NCBI RefSeq assembly: GCF_049943335.1
Contig: NZ_JBNFVY010000001.1
Span: forward strand, 620,001-684,000
Length of the DNA stretch: 64,000 bases
Reading direction: 5' to 3'
DNA from: JBNFVY01 sp049943335
GTDB lineage: Bacteria; Pseudomonadota; Alphaproteobacteria; Rhodobacterales; Rhodobacteraceae
Notes under the pieces: model-generated
What the model was told of the DNA's origin: nothing
Database searches by the model: none
Seen by the model: the letters and a program-made list of their open reading frames with translations, nothing else
Shown: positions 62,324 to 64,000 of the stretch, in pieces
How positions within the stretch are numbered: position 1 is the stretch's first letter
How the letters are laid out: each line of letters starts with the position of its first letter
Position numbers and translations under genes: made by a program

Positions 62324-63901
62324 ATGGCCCAAATCGCCTTTATTCTTCTGTGTCACAAGGACCCGGATGCGATCATCCAGCAGGCCGAGCGTTTGACCGC
62401 GGTGGGTGATTTTATGGCGATCCATTTCGATGCCCGCGCAAACCGGGCCGATTACGAACGTATTCGCACAGCGCTGCAGGGCAATCCGAACGTGACGTTC
62501 GCAAAGAAACGCATCAAGTGCGGCTGGGGTGAATGGAGCCTGGTTCAAGCGACACTTTATGCGGTAGAGGCGGCCGAAGAGGCGTTTCCACGGGCCACTC
62601 ATTTTTACATGCTGTCGGGCGATTGCATGTCAATCAAGACCGCCGAGTTTGCCCATGAATTCCTGGACAATCGCGATGTTGATTATATCGAGAGTTTTGA
62701 TTTTTTCGAAAGCGACTGGATCAAGACCGGCATCAAGGAAGAAAGGCTGATCTATCGCCATTTTTTCAATGAACGCCTGCACAAGTCGCTGTTTTATGCA
62801 TCGATGAACCTGCAAAAACGGTTCGGGCTGGCGCGCGAAATTCCGGCTGATCTGCAGATCATGATCGGTAGCCAATGGTGGTGCCTGCGCCGCCGGACCG
62901 TCGAATTCATCATAGAGTTCGCCCGCAAACGGCGCGATGTGATGCGGTTCTTCGCCACCACCTGGATCCCGGACGAAACGTTTTTCCAGACCCTGGTGCG
63001 CCATCTTGTGCCCGAGTCCGAAATCGAAACGCGCACCCTGACCTTCCTGATGTTCACCGACTATGGAATGCCGGTGACGTTCTACAATGACAGTTACGAC
63101 CTTTTGCTCAGTCAGGATTTCCTGTTCGCGCGCAAGATCAGCCCCGAGGCGAAAGAGCTCAAGCGGCGGCTCGGGGCGCTCTATGCCGCCGAAGGGGTGG
63201 ATTTCCAAATCTCGAACGAAGGGCGCAGCCTGTTCAAGTTCATTTCGGGGCGTGGGCGTGTGGGGCGGCGGTTTGCCCCACGGTTCTGGGAGACGGAATC
63301 GACACTTGGACGCGAACGCGAGCTGATGATCGTGACCTGCAAGAAGTGGCACGTCGGAAAGCGTCTGTTGCAGGCGATAAAGCGGCATACAAATTTGCCC
63401 GGCATCGAATACATGTTCGATGAAGAAGGCACGCCCCTGCCGGACCTCGGGGGGATTCAGAAAACCTTGGGCAAGCGGACCCGGCACAGACGCGCATTGA
63501 TGCGCATGTTGTTTGATTTCTACAACACTGACCGGCTGGTCATCTGCATTGATCCAAAGAACATGGACCTGATGCAGGATTTCAATTCGGATCGGTCGCG
63601 GACCAAGCTGCTCGAGGTCGAATGCACTTTTTCCGACGACTACCTGCTGGGCCACGCCAAACGGATCGGGCTGGCGGGCGAACGCACCCCAGCCGAGACC
63701 ATCGACCGGTTGCTGCCGACGATCCGGGGTGATGTTTTGTCGGAAAGCGACCGCATTCGCGACGCCGAGTTTGAGCATTTTTTCCGGATCCGGCAGGGCG
63801 ACCCGGCAGATATGAATGCCAATGCGCTGTCGCAGTTTCTGGACATTCCCGAAAAAACCGCCTTTTCTATCGCTGAGACACAGCACCTGTTTTCCGACTG
63901 A
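62324..63901 (+). CDS. Core-2/I-branching glycosyltransferase (GT14) with C-terminal DUF5928
   Basis: A 525-residue protein. Residues 1 to about 250 are the GT14 domain (FILLCHKDPDAIIQQAERL, HFDARANRADYERI, HFYMLSGDCMSIKTAEFA, IGSQWWCLRRRTVEFI, TWIPDETFFQTLV). The remaining 270 residues match the DUF5928 tail found on such proteins in roseobacters, with an ELMIVTCKKWHVGKRLL P-loop-like start. It probably adds a branching sugar (GlcNAc or xylose type) to a surface glycan. Start at 62324 has AGGGG 13 bases upstream. Confidence 0.83.
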   Translation: MAQIAFILLCHKDPDAIIQQAERLTAVGDFMAIHFDARANRADYERIRTALQGNPNVTFAKKRIKCGWGEWSLVQATLYAVEAAEEAFPRATHFYMLSGDCMSIKTAEFAHEFLDNRDVDYIESFDFFESDWIKTGIKEERLIYRHFFNERLHKSLFYASMNLQKRFGLAREIPADLQIMIGSQWWCLRRRTVEFIIEFARKRRDVMRFFATTWIPDETFFQTLVRHLVPESEIETRTLTFLMFTDYGMPVTFYNDSYDLLLSQDFLFARKISPEAKELKRRLGALYAAEGVDFQISNEGRSLFKFISGRGRVGRRFAPRFWETESTLGRERELMIVTCKKWHVGKRLLQAIKRHTNLPGIEYMFDEEGTPLPDLGGIQKTLGKRTRHRRALMRMLFDFYNTDRLVICIDPKNMDLMQDFNSDRSRTKLLEVECTFSDDYLLGHAKRIGLAGERTPAETIDRLLPTIRGDVLSESDRIRDAEFEHFFRIRQGDPADMNANALSQFLDIPEKTAFSIAETQHLFSD

Positions 63902-63909
63902 GGACCAAA

Positions 63910-64000
63910 ATGCCCTACAACTATGACGACGAGAATATTTTTGCGAAAATCCTGCGCGGTGAAATACCGAACAAGACGGTGGTTGAAACCGAACACACGC
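63910..64000 (+). CDS. HIT family protein (5' end only)
   Basis: The first 30 codons of a histidine-triad protein (NIFAKILRGEIPNKTVVET is the standard start) cut by the right edge. The HxHxH motif is beyond the window. GAGGACC precedes the ATG, 8 bases after the GT14 gene stop. HIT proteins hydrolyse nucleotide phosphoramidates or similar. Confidence 0.9.
   Translation, partial: MPYNYDDENIFAKILRGEIPNKTVVETEHT

Overview
This window is an ordinary stretch of chromosome from a marine-type alphaproteobacterium, most likely a Rhodobacterales/Roseobacter-group organism. That assignment rests on the GC-rich codon usage, a complete long-form urtABCDE cluster, an F0 ATP synthase operon (atpI-B-E-F'-F) without the F1 genes, MipZ, the ffh / chorismate mutase / rpsP / rimM / trmD / rplS / rpmE block, a MaoC-phosphotransacetylase fusion next to ackA, and a GT14/DUF5928 glycosyltransferase beside a sulfotransferase. 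I see no tRNA, rRNA, CRISPR array, prophage or insertion sequence. The species cannot be named from the sequence alone.

Layout. 1-2204: a PAS-containing chemoreceptor cut by the left edge, then a small secreted protein. 2835-9858: urea/short-amide ABC transporter urtABCDE (minus strand) with a divergent LysR regulator. 9862-17254: a carbohydrate ABC importer (ATPase, two unusual permeases, binding protein) with a GH63-like glycosidase and a LacI regulator whose likely operator is a 16-bp perfect palindrome. 17328-20726: ackA, a MaoC-Pta fusion and a FAH-family hydrolase. 21080-24105: zinc uptake, znuA diverging from zur-znuC-znuB over two candidate Zur sites. 24173-28478: an acyl-CoA ligase and pcaIJF. 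28493-31839: a second chemoreceptor and aroQ. 32018-35102: an arsenate module (ArsR-ArsC fusion, GAPDH, ArsJ). 35273-41099: a predicted iron-acquisition operon (unknown cytosolic protein, imelysin, di-haem oxidoreductase, second imelysin, DUF1513). 41349-42827: two small membrane proteins and convergent mipZ. 42993-49752: translation and SRP block, interrupted by marC and a STAS-like gene and containing two previously easy-to-miss tiny genes between rpsP and rimM. 50386-54024: glycosyltransferase-like protein, LysR, EamA transporter, a small hypothetical and an ArsR regulator. 54212-56855: F0 ATP synthase. 56944-61333: FadR-type regulator, OmpA lipoprotein, Ada-like AraC/methyltransferase, nth and a PfkB kinase. 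61367-64000: sulfotransferase, divergent GT14/DUF5928 protein, and the start of a HIT protein.

How the parts fit. Much of the window is nutrient capture: urea, a glycoside, zinc, iron, and aromatic-derived beta-ketoadipate. The arsenate module would convert arsenate plus glyceraldehyde-3-phosphate to 1-arseno-3-phosphoglycerate and export it. Core growth genes (ATP synthase membrane sector, SRP, ribosomal proteins, tRNA modification, division-site placement) are interspersed. The least explained items are the coupled tiny genes at 46577-46872, the unknown protein heading the iron operon with a palindrome over its -35 box, the Ig-like insert in the MalF-type permease, and the structured leader of rplS.
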